From Streptosporangium carneum (GTDB taxonomy: Bacteria > Actinomycetota > Actinomycetes > Streptosporangiales > Streptosporangiaceae): a DNA stretch of 64,000 nt. The translations under genes were made by a program, and so were the position numbers. Positions 9,704 to 18,700 of this stretch are shown here, piece by piece. Below the pieces are notes generated by a model. That model was given only the letters and a program-made list of their open reading frames with translations, was not told the origin of the DNA and searched no databases. Each line of letters opens with the position of its first letter. The stretch's first letter is position 1. The stretch spans positions 1 through 64,000 of the forward strand of contig NZ_BSEV01000032.1 in the NCBI RefSeq assembly GCF_027922005.1. Direction: 5' to 3'.

Positions 9704-9780
9704 GACAGCGCGCCGACAGCGGTCCGGCAGTGTTCCGACAGCGGTCCGGCAGCGGTCCGGCAGCGGTCTGACAGCGCGCC
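9704..9780. repeat. Seven 11-bp tandem repeats upstream of a flavin monooxygenase gene
   Basis: Seven contiguous 11-base units starting at 9704, 9715, 9726, 9737, 9748, 9759 and 9770, consensus G(A/G)CAGCGGTCC; first and last are GACAGCGCGCC. A period of 11 places every unit on one face of the helix. The block ends 39 bases before the preferred ATG (9819). SARP regulators bind 7-base direct repeats at 11- or 22-base steps, the last one about 8 bases before the -10; here CACCGT (9785-9790) sits at that spot. Function is inferred. Confidence 0.7.
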
Positions 9781-9818
9781 GGGACACCGTCTTCTCCATG
9801 ACCGCAGAGGAGACAGTG

Positions 9819-11282
9819 ATGAACGGAACCCAGGTGATCATCGTCGGCGCGGGGCCGACCGGACTGACGCTCGCCGTCGACCTGGCCAGACGCGGGGTGG
9901 ACTTCAGGATCGTGGAGAGGTCTCCCCGGCATCCCGCGGGGTCGCGCGGCAAGGGCCTGCAGCCGCGCACCCAGGAGGTCTTCGACGACCTCGGCGTCGC
10001 CGAAGAGATCCTCGCGACGGGGCGGGTCTACCCGCCCATCCGCGCCTACGCGGGCGAGCGGGTGGTCTGGGAGGGCCGGATGCACGAGCCGAGGGAGCCC
10101 GAGGCCGCCGTGCCGTACCCGATGGTCCTCATGCAGCCGCAGTGGCGCACCGAGCGGATACTGCGCGACCGGCTCGCCGCGCTGGGCCGCCATGTCGAGC
10201 TCGGCGTCGAGGTGACCGCGTTCGAGCAGGACGACGACGGCGTGACGGTCACACTCGGCGGCGCGGAGCGGGTGCGGTGCGACTACCTGGTCGGCGCGGA
10301 CGGCGGGCGGAGCTCGGTGCGCAAGGGGCTGGGCGTCGGTTTCGAGGGCGAGACGTCCGAGACCGAGCGCATGGTCCTCGGCGACGTCAGGGCCACGGGC
10401 CTGGACCACGAGCACTGGCACACCTGGGCCGACATGGCCACCAGGACGATGCGCGTCGCGCTGTGCCCGCTCCCCGGCACCGACGTGTTCCAGTTCACCG
10501 CGCCGTTCACCGGCGAGGAGGCCCCCGAGCTCTCCCTGGAGTCCTTCCAGCGGATCCTCGACGAGGGCTCGGGACGCACGGACATCCGGCTCACCGAGGT
10601 CGCCTGGACGTCGCTCTACCGGGTGAACGTCCGCATGGCCGAGCGCTTCCGCGTCGGCAGGGTCTTCCTCGCCGGGGACGCCGCCCACGTCCACTCGCCC
10701 GCGGGCGGTCAGGGGCTCAACACCGGCGTGCAGGACGCCTACAACCTCGGCTGGAAGCTCGCCGCCGTCCTCGGCGGCGCTCCCGGGCGGCTGCTGGACA
10801 CCTACGAGGAGGAGCGGCTGCCGGTGGCCGCCGACGTGCTCGGGATCAGCACCAGGCTGTACGGCAGGGCGAAGCGGGGCGAGGAGGGGGCCCACGCCAG
10901 GGACGAGGAGACCCAGCAGCTCCTGCTCGGCTACCGGGAGGGCTCGCTGGCCGTCGGCGAGCGCGGCGGCGAGCGCGCCCCGGACGCGACGCTCGGCGGG
11001 GGCCGTCTCTTCGACGTCCTGCGCGGCCCCCACTTCACCCTGCTGGCCCTCGGCGCGGCGGACGCGGGGCCGGTCGAGGAGGTCAACGCCCGGTACGGCG
11101 CGGCGGTCCGCGCCCACACCGTGGCCCCCGGGGGCGGGACGGGCGACCTGGTCGACGTCGACGGCCTGCTCCACGAGCACTACGGCAAGGGGCTCGTGCT
11201 CATCCGCCCCGACGGCTACGTCGGCTACCACGGCGGGGAGGCCGGGCTGCGGGACTATCTCGCCGCGGTGACCGCGGGCTGA
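9819..11282 (+). CDS. FAD-dependent aromatic monooxygenase (class A, rifampicin/phenol hydroxylase-like)
   Basis: 487 residues from the ATG at 9819, chosen because AGAGGAGA lies 5 bases upstream; an in-frame ATG at 9798 would add seven residues. Motifs of class A flavin hydroxylases are clear: VIIVGAGPTGLTLA (FAD Rossmann), GADGGRSSVRKGLG (the DG motif for FAD/NADPH), and GDAAHVHSPAGGQGLNTG with QDAYNLGWKLA. After about residue 370 there is a thioredoxin-like C-terminal part, as in PgaE, MhpA and Rox. Members hydroxylate polyketides, phenols or rifampicin. No biosynthetic genes are adjacent, so detoxification is as likely as biosynthesis. The 11-bp repeats upstream suggest dedicated control. 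Confidence 0.9.
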   Translation: MNGTQVIIVGAGPTGLTLAVDLARRGVDFRIVERSPRHPAGSRGKGLQPRTQEVFDDLGVAEEILATGRVYPPIRAYAGERVVWEGRMHEPREPEAAVPYPMVLMQPQWRTERILRDRLAALGRHVELGVEVTAFEQDDDGVTVTLGGAERVRCDYLVGADGGRSSVRKGLGVGFEGETSETERMVLGDVRATGLDHEHWHTWADMATRTMRVALCPLPGTDVFQFTAPFTGEEAPELSLESFQRILDEGSGRTDIRLTEVAWTSLYRVNVRMAERFRVGRVFLAGDAAHVHSPAGGQGLNTGVQDAYNLGWKLAAVLGGAPGRLLDTYEEERLPVAADVLGISTRLYGRAKRGEEGAHARDEETQQLLLGYREGSLAVGERGGERAPDATLGGGRLFDVLRGPHFTLLALGAADAGPVEEVNARYGAAVRAHTVAPGGGTGDLVDVDGLLHEHYGKGLVLIRPDGYVGYHGGEAGLRDYLAAVTAG

Positions 11283-11423
11283 CCCCGGCGCGAACGCCCC
11301 GCCTCGCGGCGGCCGTTCCTCCGGGCCGGGTACCGTCCCGCCGCGGGCGCGCCCTCCCCGGACGGATCTGGCCCGGACGTCCGGGACCGGGGCGCGGTGC
11401 CGCCGGCGGGCACGGCCCGCGTC

Positions 11424-12098
11424 TCAGTCGATCAGGGCCCGCCACTCCCGGACCCGCCTGGCGTCGACCGGGTCCGACCACGAGGCCCGCACCGCGCTGC
11501 CGACGTGGAAGGCGCGCACGCCGTACTCGAGCAGCACGGGGACGTGTCCCGGCCTGAGCCCGCCGCCCGCCATGATCAGCGGCCCGTCGCCCGCCTCGCA
11601 CCGGGTCTTGAGCACCCGCAGGCCGTCCGCGACGCCGCCGGGCGCGCCCGAGGTGAGCACGGTCGCGAGGTTGGGCAGCAGCCGTACGGCCCGCCAGCCC
11701 GCCTGGACGTCGGCCGCGTGGTCGACGGCCCTGTGGAAGGTCCAGGGCAGGGGGGCGACGGCGTGGATGAGCGCCTCCGTGGCGGCCAGGTCGACCGTCC
11801 CCGCCCGGTCGAGGAAGCCGAACACGAACCCGGCCGCGCCCGCGTCGGCGAGGGCCCTGGCGTCACGCCGAAGGCTCTCGAGCGACTCGGGCTCGGCCAG
11901 GAACGAGGCCTCGCCCCGCAACATCACCATCTGCGGCAGCGCGCACTCCTTGGAGATCGCCGCGACCGTCTCCACCGCCGGGGTGAGCCCGTCGGACGCC
12001 ATGTCGGCGACGATCTCCAGGCGGTCCGCACCGCCCTCTTCTGCCGCGACGGCGTCACGCACGTCAAGTGCGATCACCTCAAGCAAGGATCCGGTCAT
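11424..12098 (-). CDS. cutC: CutC family protein
   Basis: 224 residues forming the CutC TIM barrel: LLEVIALDVRDAVAAEEGGADRLEI at the start, VMLRGEASF in place of the usual (M/I)-R-P-R-G-G-D-F, FGFLDRAGTVD, the TFHRAVDH signature, VLTSGAPGGVADGL, and IMAGGGLRPGHV. CutC was first linked to copper tolerance in E. coli, but its biochemical role is unresolved; the fold and conserved His/Arg suggest an enzyme. It is co-oriented with the GNAT gene, 43 bases downstream, and may share its transcript. Family assignment is firm, the role is not. Confidence 0.92.
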   Translation of the reverse strand: MTGSLLEVIALDVRDAVAAEEGGADRLEIVADMASDGLTPAVETVAAISKECALPQMVMLRGEASFLAEPESLESLRRDARALADAGAAGFVFGFLDRAGTVDLAATEALIHAVAPLPWTFHRAVDHAADVQAGWRAVRLLPNLATVLTSGAPGGVADGLRVLKTRCEAGDGPLIMAGGGLRPGHVPVLLEYGVRAFHVGSAVRASWSDPVDARRVREWRALID

Positions 12099-12141
12099 GG
12101 GGTGAGGCTATCGGATGATTTTGTCCCGGGATCGCCGTGGT

Positions 12142-12831
12142 TCAGACATGTTCGACCATGGAGGACCCGCGGCCGATCACGGGGACTTCGTGACGCCGCT
12201 CCGGCGACCGGTCACCTCCCGCGACGACCTCGTGACGCTCCGCGGCGGGGCCGCGACGGTCGACGAACGGCGGCACGGCTCCGAAGTCGCCGCCGCGCAG
12301 GCCTCCGGCCCGCTGGAAGAGCGCCCCCGAGGCGCGGTGGGGCAGGTCGACCGTGCGCAGGTGGCTGAAACGCTGACCTCGATAGTAGTCCTGAAGTCTG
12401 GCGTTGTCCTTGGAGCAGTCAAGCCTGAGCCAGCGCCTTCCCGTCGCCAGCACCCGCAGTCCCGCCCAGTCGAGCAGCGCCTGGCCGAGGCCGAGGCCGG
12501 AGCGTCCGCGCGCGACGGACAGCTTGTGGACGTAGAGCGCCGATCCGGGGACGTCCTGGGCGCCCCAGAACTCGGGGTCGGCGTTCCCGTCGAGGGCGAG
12601 GGTGGCCACGACGCCCTCCCGCCCCTCCAGCAGATACATGTCGCCCGCCTCGATCAGCGGGGTGATGCGCTCGGCGGGGAAGCCGCCCGCGGGCCACTGC
12701 CGTACGCCCATCGCGTTCAGCCAGTCCGCAGCCTCCCCGAGGAGGGAGAGCACCGCCCGCAGATCGGCGGCGGTCGCCGTGCGCAACGTGAGAGGACGCT
12801 CGGCGACGGGGCTGACGGTGTTGGAGTGCAT
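12142..12831 (-). CDS. GNAT-family N-acetyltransferase with an unusual C-terminal tail
   Basis: 229 residues from the ATG at 12831, behind AAGGGA; upstream in-frame codons look non-coding. The GNAT fold is recognisable from LTLRTATAADLRAVLSLLGEAADWL through the acetyl-CoA site ARGRSGLGLGQALLDWAG (R-x-x-G-L-G pattern) to SKDNARLQDYYRGQRFSHL. About 60 residues after the fold (GLRGGDFGAVPP onwards) are rich in Arg, Gly and Glu and resemble no domain I know; they may be a read-through into what was intergenic DNA. The substrate is unknown. It is followed by cutC on the same strand. Confidence 0.82.
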   Translation of the reverse strand: MHSNTVSPVAERPLTLRTATAADLRAVLSLLGEAADWLNAMGVRQWPAGGFPAERITPLIEAGDMYLLEGREGVVATLALDGNADPEFWGAQDVPGSALYVHKLSVARGRSGLGLGQALLDWAGLRVLATGRRWLRLDCSKDNARLQDYYRGQRFSHLRTVDLPHRASGALFQRAGGLRGGDFGAVPPFVDRRGPAAERHEVVAGGDRSPERRHEVPVIGRGSSMVEHV

Positions 12832-13043
12832 GGTGAATCCCTTCGTTGCAGGGGGTGCGCGAAATGACACGGAGAGTAGTCGCCTGATGGCGCACGGCAT
12901 CCATGTCGGCCCAGGCGAATGCCTAGGGGTCTGAGGGAGGCGGGGAGAGAAGCCCGCGCCTATCCACCCGGCGAGCGCGGCCCGGCGGTCGCCCGCGGCA
13001 CGGGCGTGAGGGGGGCCGGCCCGTCAGGGCGGTCACGGAGACG

Positions 13044-13790
13044 TCAACGGCTTTCCAGCTCGTATCTGATCAGGTGCTTGTCCGCGGGCAGCACGGAGAC
13101 CGCGACGCGGACGGGGGTGTCGCTCTCGTCGTAGCCGACTCTGACGTAGACGACGACCGGGGTGCCGGACTGGAGCTGGAGCCGTTCGGTCTCGGAGCTG
13201 TTGGGCATCCTGGCCCAGATGTCGTCCACGACCCGGACCTGGAGGTGTCCCAGTTCGGCGAGCACCTTGTTGGCCCCGCGCGTGATGTCGCCGGGACGGG
13301 CGATCTCGGAGTCGGCGACCAGGGACAGCGGGAAGTAGGAGTCGTTGGTGTTGTACGGCTGGTCGTCCACGAAGCGCAGCCTGCGGCGGACGACGGCGAA
13401 CTCGTCGTCGGCCAGCTCCAGCCTGCTGGCGATCTCCTCCGCCGGATGCACGATCGAGACCTCGATGTGCTGGCTCGGCACGCGCCCCTCCTGGGAGACG
13501 GCCCAGGCGAAGGCCTCCCTGGTCTCCTCGGGCTGGGGCTGGAGCTCCCGCTGGGGGTGGATGAGCAGCGGGCGGCGCTCCCTGACCACGGTGCCCCTGC
13601 GCGGGGTGCGGGTGATCAAACCCTCGTTGACCAGCTCGCCGAGGGCCAGGCGCACGGTGTTGCGGCTCACCTGGTGGGTCGTCATGAGTTCGACTTCGGT
13701 CGGCAGCTGATCACCCGGTCGGAGCGCACCGGAGTAGATGGTCCTCCGAAGTTCGGAGGCCACCAACTGATACAGCGTTGACCGTGCCAT
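13044..13790 (-). CDS. GntR family transcriptional regulator (HutC/UTRA type)
   Basis: 248 residues. An N-terminal winged helix (residues 1-70: LYQLVASELRRTIYSGALRPG, LPTEVELMTTHQVSRNTVRLAL, GLITRTPRRGTVV) is followed by a UTRA effector domain (about 90-245) that ends DKHLIRYELESR. UTRA domains bind small ligands such as sugars, amino acids or histidine intermediates. The gene is divergent from the small gene at 13921, and an imperfect palindrome lies 20 bases before its start, so autoregulation and control of the neighbour are likely. The ligand cannot be told from sequence. Confidence 0.92.
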   Translation of the reverse strand: MARSTLYQLVASELRRTIYSGALRPGDQLPTEVELMTTHQVSRNTVRLALGELVNEGLITRTPRRGTVVRERRPLLIHPQRELQPQPEETREAFAWAVSQEGRVPSQHIEVSIVHPAEEIASRLELADDEFAVVRRRLRFVDDQPYNTNDSYFPLSLVADSEIARPGDITRGANKVLAELGHLQVRVVDDIWARMPNSSETERLQLQSGTPVVVYVRVGYDESDTPVRVAVSVLPADKHLIRYELESR

Positions 13791-13810
13791 TTAGTCCCCT
13801 TTGTGCCAAC

Positions 13811-13831
13811 AAAACTAGACGATCTGGTTTT
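13811..13831. promoter_or_regulatory. Palindrome in front of the GntR gene (probable operator)
   Basis: Twenty-one bases with outer arms AAAAC and GTTTT and inner arms AGA and TCT around CGA; one mismatched pair. It lies in the GntR promoter region and upstream of the divergent gene, as expected for an autoregulatory GntR site. Confidence 0.5.
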
Positions 13832-13847
13832 ACCGGGGAACAGCCTC

Positions 13848-13876
13848 TTGACCCAACCTCTCGCTACCCGCATCAT
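13848..13876 (+). promoter_or_regulatory. Sigma-70-like promoter for the small gene at 13921
   Basis: TTGACC (13848-13853) and CATCAT (13871-13876) are 17 bases apart. Transcription would begin near 13884 and give a leader of about 37 bases that includes the GAGGGGG ribosome site. Confidence 0.45.
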
Positions 13877-13920
13877 CCAATCGTTGGTACAAATCCATCG
13901 AAAGGTCGGCGAGGGGGTGA

Positions 13921-14280
13921 ATGCCGGTGCTGTCGGTCCGCACGGGTACGCCGTATCCGCCCTGGCGTGATCCCCGCGAGGCAACACGTTTACTGCGCTA
14001 CGCGTTGCGTCGCCACGGATTCACCCACACCTACCAGAGCAACGGGAACGGCATGTCCGTACTTTCGGTACTGGCAGACCTGACCGTATGGTGCAGGAGC
14101 GGGCTTTTCATCTGGAATGAGGAGGGCCGCGGGGCCTGTCATCCGGCCGACGACCCGGCCGGGGCGGCACGCCTCATCTCCCGGCACCACCGCAGACCGA
14201 TCTTCGGCGACATCCCCTCCGGGGGGAGGACGGGCTCCATGGCCCGCCCCTCTCCCGTCACCGGCTCCGTGCGCGACTAG
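13921..14280 (+). CDS. Small protein of unknown function, divergent from GntR
   Basis: 119 residues behind GAGGGGGTGA. The first 75 residues look like a real folded domain (RTGTPYPPWRDPREATRLLRYALRRHGFTHTY, then GNGMSVLSVLADLTVWCRSGLFIW); the rest is Arg/Gly/Pro-rich. A TTGACC/CATCAT promoter precedes it and two strong hairpins follow, so it is a defined single-gene unit facing a GntR regulator whose palindrome lies in the shared upstream region. I do not recognise the family. The composition (basic, many aromatic residues) would suit a nucleic-acid or protein partner, but this is speculation. Confidence 0.65.
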   Translation: MPVLSVRTGTPYPPWRDPREATRLLRYALRRHGFTHTYQSNGNGMSVLSVLADLTVWCRSGLFIWNEEGRGACHPADDPAGAARLISRHHRRPIFGDIPSGGRTGSMARPSPVTGSVRD

Positions 14281-14286
14281 CCGGTT

Positions 14287-14316
14287 CGAGGACCCCAACC
14301 CTCGCCGGGGTCCTCG
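14287..14316 (+). terminator. Hairpin after the small unknown gene
   Basis: Perfect 10-base arms CGAGGACCCC and GGGGTCCTCG around a 10-base loop, 7 bases after the stop codon. Confidence 0.65.
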
Positions 14317-14336
14317 CGCCGCCGCGCCGGGGAGGA

Positions 14337-14375
14337 GCGTGTCCTGGCGGGTCCCCCACGCCCGCCAGGACACGC
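14337..14375. terminator. Second hairpin in tandem with the first
   Basis: Perfect 15-base arms (14337-14351 and 14361-14375, GCGTGTCCTGGCGGG and its complement) around a 9-base loop, 20 bases after the preceding hairpin. Tandem hairpins give firm insulation from the acyl-CoA dehydrogenase gene downstream. Confidence 0.6.
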
Positions 14376-14535
14376 CTCCACCACAGGCGGCCACACCGCC
14401 GCAGCCTCCTCCCGCCTCCTCCCACCCAGCGGGACCCGCGGGCCATGACAGGCGCGCCGGATGCGAGCATGCCGGAGTCCATGGCCACGGCGGCCCGCTG
14501 CTGACCTTCCGTGGCGGCTACGGAGGGTTCCAAGC

Positions 14536-15681
14536 ATGACGACGCTACGCGAGGAGATCCGCTCCTGGCTCAGGGAGCATCTGGACGGCGAGTTCTCGCA
14601 CGCCAGGGGCCTGGGCGGCCCGGGGCGCGAGCACGAGGGCCACGAGGTGCGCCTCGCCTGGGAGCGGCTGCTCGGCGAGGCGGGATGGACCTGCCTCGGC
14701 TGGCCGAAGGAGTACGGCGGGCGCGACGCGACCCTGGAGGAACAGGTCGCCTTCCACGAGGAGTACGCCCTGGCGCAGGCTCCCGCCAGGGTCGGGCACA
14801 TCGGCGAGGGGCTGATCGGGCCGACCGTCCTCGAGTACGGCACCGAGGAGCAGAAGCGACGTTTCCTGCCGCCCATCCAGCGGGGCGAGGAACTCTGGTG
14901 CCAGGGCTACTCGGAGCCGGACGCGGGCTCCGACCTGGCCGGGGTGCAGACCAGGGCCGTGCTCTCCGGCGACGAATGGGTGATCACCGGGCAGAAGGTG
15001 TGGACCTCGCTGGCGCACGTGGCCGACTGGTGCTTCGTGATCGCCAGGACCGAGCCCGGCTCGCAGCGGCACCGCGGCCTGTCCTACCTGCTGGTCCCGA
15101 TGGACCAGCCGGGAGTCGAGATCAGGCCCATCGTCCAGATGACCGGAACCAGCGAGTTCAACGAGGTCTTCTTCGACGGCGCCCGTACGGCCGCCGCCAA
15201 CGTCCTGGGCGCTCCCGGCGACGGCTGGCGGGTCGCCATGGCCACCCTCGGCTACGAGCGGGGCGCCTCCACCCTCGGCCAGCAGATCGGCTTCCAGCGC
15301 GAGTTCGCCAAGGTCGTGGAGACCGCCAGGCGCACCGGGGCCTCGGAGGACCCGGTGCTGCGCGACCGCCTCGTCAGGTCGTGGCTCGAACTCCGGATCA
15401 TGCGGCTGAACGCGCTGCGCACGATGAGCTCGCTGTCGGCGGGCGAACCGGGGCCCGAGGTGTCGATCGGCAAGCTCTACTGGTCGGAGTGGCACCGGCG
15501 GCTGGGCGAGCTGGCGCAGGCCGTGCAGGGCAGGGAGGGGCTGGTCGCGGACGGCCCGCCGTACGACCTGAACGACCTGCAGCGGCTCTTCCTGTTCAGC
15601 CGCGCCGACACGATCTACGCGGGGTCCAGCGAGATCCAGCGCAACATCATCGCCGAGCGCACGCTGGGACTGCCCCGTTGA
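14536..15681 (+). CDS. Acyl-CoA dehydrogenase (FadE type)
   Basis: 381 residues, normal length. The ATG at 14536 is chosen for GGAGG 9 bases upstream. Domain order is standard: N-terminal helices (TLREEIRSWLREHLDGEF), the substrate loop GWPKEYGGRDAT, the middle-domain signature QGYSEPDAGSDLAGVQT and VWTSLAHVADWCFV, then the C-terminal helices with the FAD site near LYWSEWHRR and the end YAGSSEIQRNIIAERTLGLPR. It oxidises an acyl-CoA to the enoyl form, passing electrons to ETF. Close relatives in mycobacteria belong to the steroid/branched-chain FadE group. No other beta-oxidation gene adjoins it. Confidence 0.93.
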   Translation: MTTLREEIRSWLREHLDGEFSHARGLGGPGREHEGHEVRLAWERLLGEAGWTCLGWPKEYGGRDATLEEQVAFHEEYALAQAPARVGHIGEGLIGPTVLEYGTEEQKRRFLPPIQRGEELWCQGYSEPDAGSDLAGVQTRAVLSGDEWVITGQKVWTSLAHVADWCFVIARTEPGSQRHRGLSYLLVPMDQPGVEIRPIVQMTGTSEFNEVFFDGARTAAANVLGAPGDGWRVAMATLGYERGASTLGQQIGFQREFAKVVETARRTGASEDPVLRDRLVRSWLELRIMRLNALRTMSSLSAGEPGPEVSIGKLYWSEWHRRLGELAQAVQGREGLVADGPPYDLNDLQRLFLFSRADTIYAGSSEIQRNIIAERTLGLPR

Positions 15682-15753
15682 GGTGACGGGCCGCGGGGAG
15701 ACCGGGATCGCCGGAGCGCCCGGGGTCGCGGGGAAACGGGAGACAATCGTCCC

Positions 15754-18700
15754 GTGCGATTCGGGATCCTGGGCACCACGCGAGTGTGGAACGACGACGG
15801 CAGCGAGGTGCCCCTCGGCGGACCGGCCAGGCGGGCGCTGCTGGCCCTGCTGCTCGCCGAACCCGGCGAGGCGGTGACGGCCGACCGCCTGGTCGACGAC
15901 CTCTACGACGCCAGGGACGGGGCGGCGCACGCCCTGCAGTCCCAGGTCTCCCGGCTCAGGCGGATCCTGGAGGGGGGCGCGGCGATCGAGTCCGCCCCCT
16001 CGGGCTACCGCCTCGCCGTCGATCCGGGGAACGTCGACGCCGACCGCTTCGAGCGGCTCTCCGAGGAGGGACGCCGGCTCCTGCGGAGCGGGGACTCCGA
16101 GCGGGCCTCGGCGCTCCTGCGCGAGGCCCTCGCCCTGTGGCGGGGACCCGCGCTGGCCGACGCCGCCGAGGCGGGGGCCGTCCAGGCGCGGATCCTGCGG
16201 CTGGAGGAGCGCAGGCTCTGCGCCCTCGAGGACCGGATCGAGGCGGACCTGCGGCGGGGCGAGCACCGGGCCGTCGTGCCGGAACTGCGGGAGCTGGTCG
16301 CCCACCACCCCCTGCGAGAGCGGCTGCGCGGCCTGCTCATGCGCGCGCTGCGGGCGGACGGCAGGCAGGCCGAGGCCCTGGCCGCCTTCGAGGAGGCCAG
16401 GCTGCTGCTGGCGGAGGAGCTCGGCACGGACCCCTCCGCCGAGCTCGCCGCCCTCCACAGGGAGCTGCTCCAGGGTGAGCGCCCCTTCGAGCCGCCCGCG
16501 CCGCCCGCGCAGCTGACGAGCTTCGTCGGCCGCGCCGAGGACCTGGCCGGGGTCGCCGAACTGCTCGGCGCCGCGCGCCTGGTCACCCTGGTCGGCCCGG
16601 GCGGGGCGGGCAAGACCCGCCTTTCGATCGAGGTGGCGAGCCGCATGGCGGACGTCTGCTTCGTCGAGCTCGCGCCGCTGCGCGACGGGCGCGGACTGCC
16701 GCAGGCGCTGCTGGGCGCGCTCGGCCTGCGCGAGAGCGCGCTGCTCGGCGGGCCCGCCGAGGCGACACCCACCTCGCGTCTGGTCACGGCGCTTGCCGAC
16801 CGGTCGCCGCTGCTGCTCGTCCTCGACAACTGCGAGCACGTGATCGATGACGCCGCGACGCTGGTGGAACGGCTGCTCGCGAGCTGTCCGGGGCTGCGCG
16901 TCCTGGCGACGAGCAGGGAACCGCTCGGCATCACCGGGGAGAACCTGTGGCCGGTCCGCCCGCTCGCCCCCTCCTCGGCCGCGCGCCTGTTCGCCGACCG
17001 CGCCCGCGCCGTACGGCCCGGCCTCGTCATGGACGACGCGGACGCCGAGGCGGTGCGGCACATCTGCCGGGCGCTCGACGGCCTGCCGCTGGCCATCGAG
17101 CTGGCGGCGGCGAGAATGCGCACCCACGAGGCCGCCGAGCTCGCCACCCGCCTGGACGACCGGTTCCGCCTGCTGTCGCGCGGCAGCCGTACGGCGCAGG
17201 CCAGGCACCAGACGCTGCGCGCGGTCGTGGCGTGGAGCTGGGACCTGCTGTCGGAGGCGGAGCAGACCATGGCCAGGCGTCTGACGGTCTTCTCCGGAGG
17301 GGCGAGCGTGGAGGCGGCCGCGCGCGTCTGCGGGGTTCCCGACGCGGAGGACGTGCTGGACGCGCTCGTCGACAAGTCCCTGGTCGAGGTCGGCGGCGGA
17401 CGCTACCGCATGCTCGACACCATCCACGCCTACTGCGCGGAGCAGCTGGCCGCGGCCGGGGAGGCGGTGACCCTGCGGCGGGCGCACGCCGATCACTTCC
17501 TGGAGCTGGCCCGCTCGGCCGACCCCCACCTGCGACGGGCGGAGCAGGTCGAATGGCTGCTGATCCTGTCCGCGGAGCACGACAACCTCAGGACGGCGCT
17601 GAGCGGAGCCGTCGAGGCGGGAGAGACCGAGCTCGCGCTCAGGCTGCTCGCCTCGCTGTCGACGTACCACTGGATGCGCGGCATGCGCGCCGCCACGACG
17701 CCGCAGGCGGCCGCGCTCCTGGACCTGGTCGGCGAGCGCCCGCCGGAGGGACTCGAGGACGAGTACGTCCTGTGCGCCCTGGCCGCGGCGGCGAGCGACG
17801 CGGGCAGGCAGGCGTGGGAGCGCCACCGGCGGACGGCCGAGTCGATCGTCGTCGGCCCCGACAGGGCGCACCGCTACCCGGTCGTCACCTTCCTGTGGCC
17901 GATGGTCAACGCCGGCGCGGGAGACCCCTCCGCCGCGCTCTCGGTGATCGCCCGCGGGCGGACCGCGTCCGACCCGTGGGAGCGGGCCGCCGTCCACCTG
18001 CTGTGGGGCTATCCGCAGTTCGCGAGCGGGGAGCCCGCGCTGGCCGAGCACGAGTTCGCCGCGGCCGCCGACGCCTTCCGCTCGCTGGGCGACCGGTGGG
18101 GGACGGCGCTGGCCCTGGACGCGCTGGCCGGCCTGGCCGCCACGTGCGGCGACCCGGAGAAGGCGACCGTGCTGACCGACGAGGCCCTCACCCTCACCGA
18201 GGAGCTCGGCGCGACCGAGGACATCCTCGACCTGCTCTGCAACCGGGGCGACTACCGCGTCCGCGCCACACAGGCCGCCCTGGTCCGGGGAGAACGGCCC
18301 GCGACCTTGCCCACCGACATGCCCACCGACATGCCCACCGATGTGCCCGCCGACATGCCCGCCGGCGCGTCCCCCGTGCCCGGCTCGCCGGGAGCCGGGC
18401 GGGGGTCCGTCCCCCGGGACGCGGGCGCGGGCCTGGCGCGGGCCAGGGCCGACTACGAGAGGGCGACGGAGCTCGCGCGTCGCGTGGGCAGCCCCGCCTA
18501 CCTCGCCGCCGCGACACGCGGCCTCGGTGACATCGCGCGCCTCCAGGGCGACCTGGAAGGGGCGCGCCTGCTGTACGAGCGGGCGCTCGAGCGGCTCGAG
18601 ACGCACTGGGTGAGGCTCACGAGTCATCGGGCGGGCGCGCTCATGGGGCTCGGCAGGATCGCCGAGGCCTCCGGCGACCTGGAGGCGGCCAGATCCCTGC

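Noticed and set aside
11372-11385. CCCGGACGTCCGGG palindrome between monooxygenase and cutC
   Set aside because: Self-complementary without a loop, in a very GC-rich spacer; no support as terminator or operator.
12142-12180. The GNAT tail ends SSMVEHV, like the translation of a tRNA gene
   Set aside because: I looked for acceptor, anticodon and T arms on both strands; the T-loop consensus GGTTCGAATC and a 7-base acceptor stem are missing.
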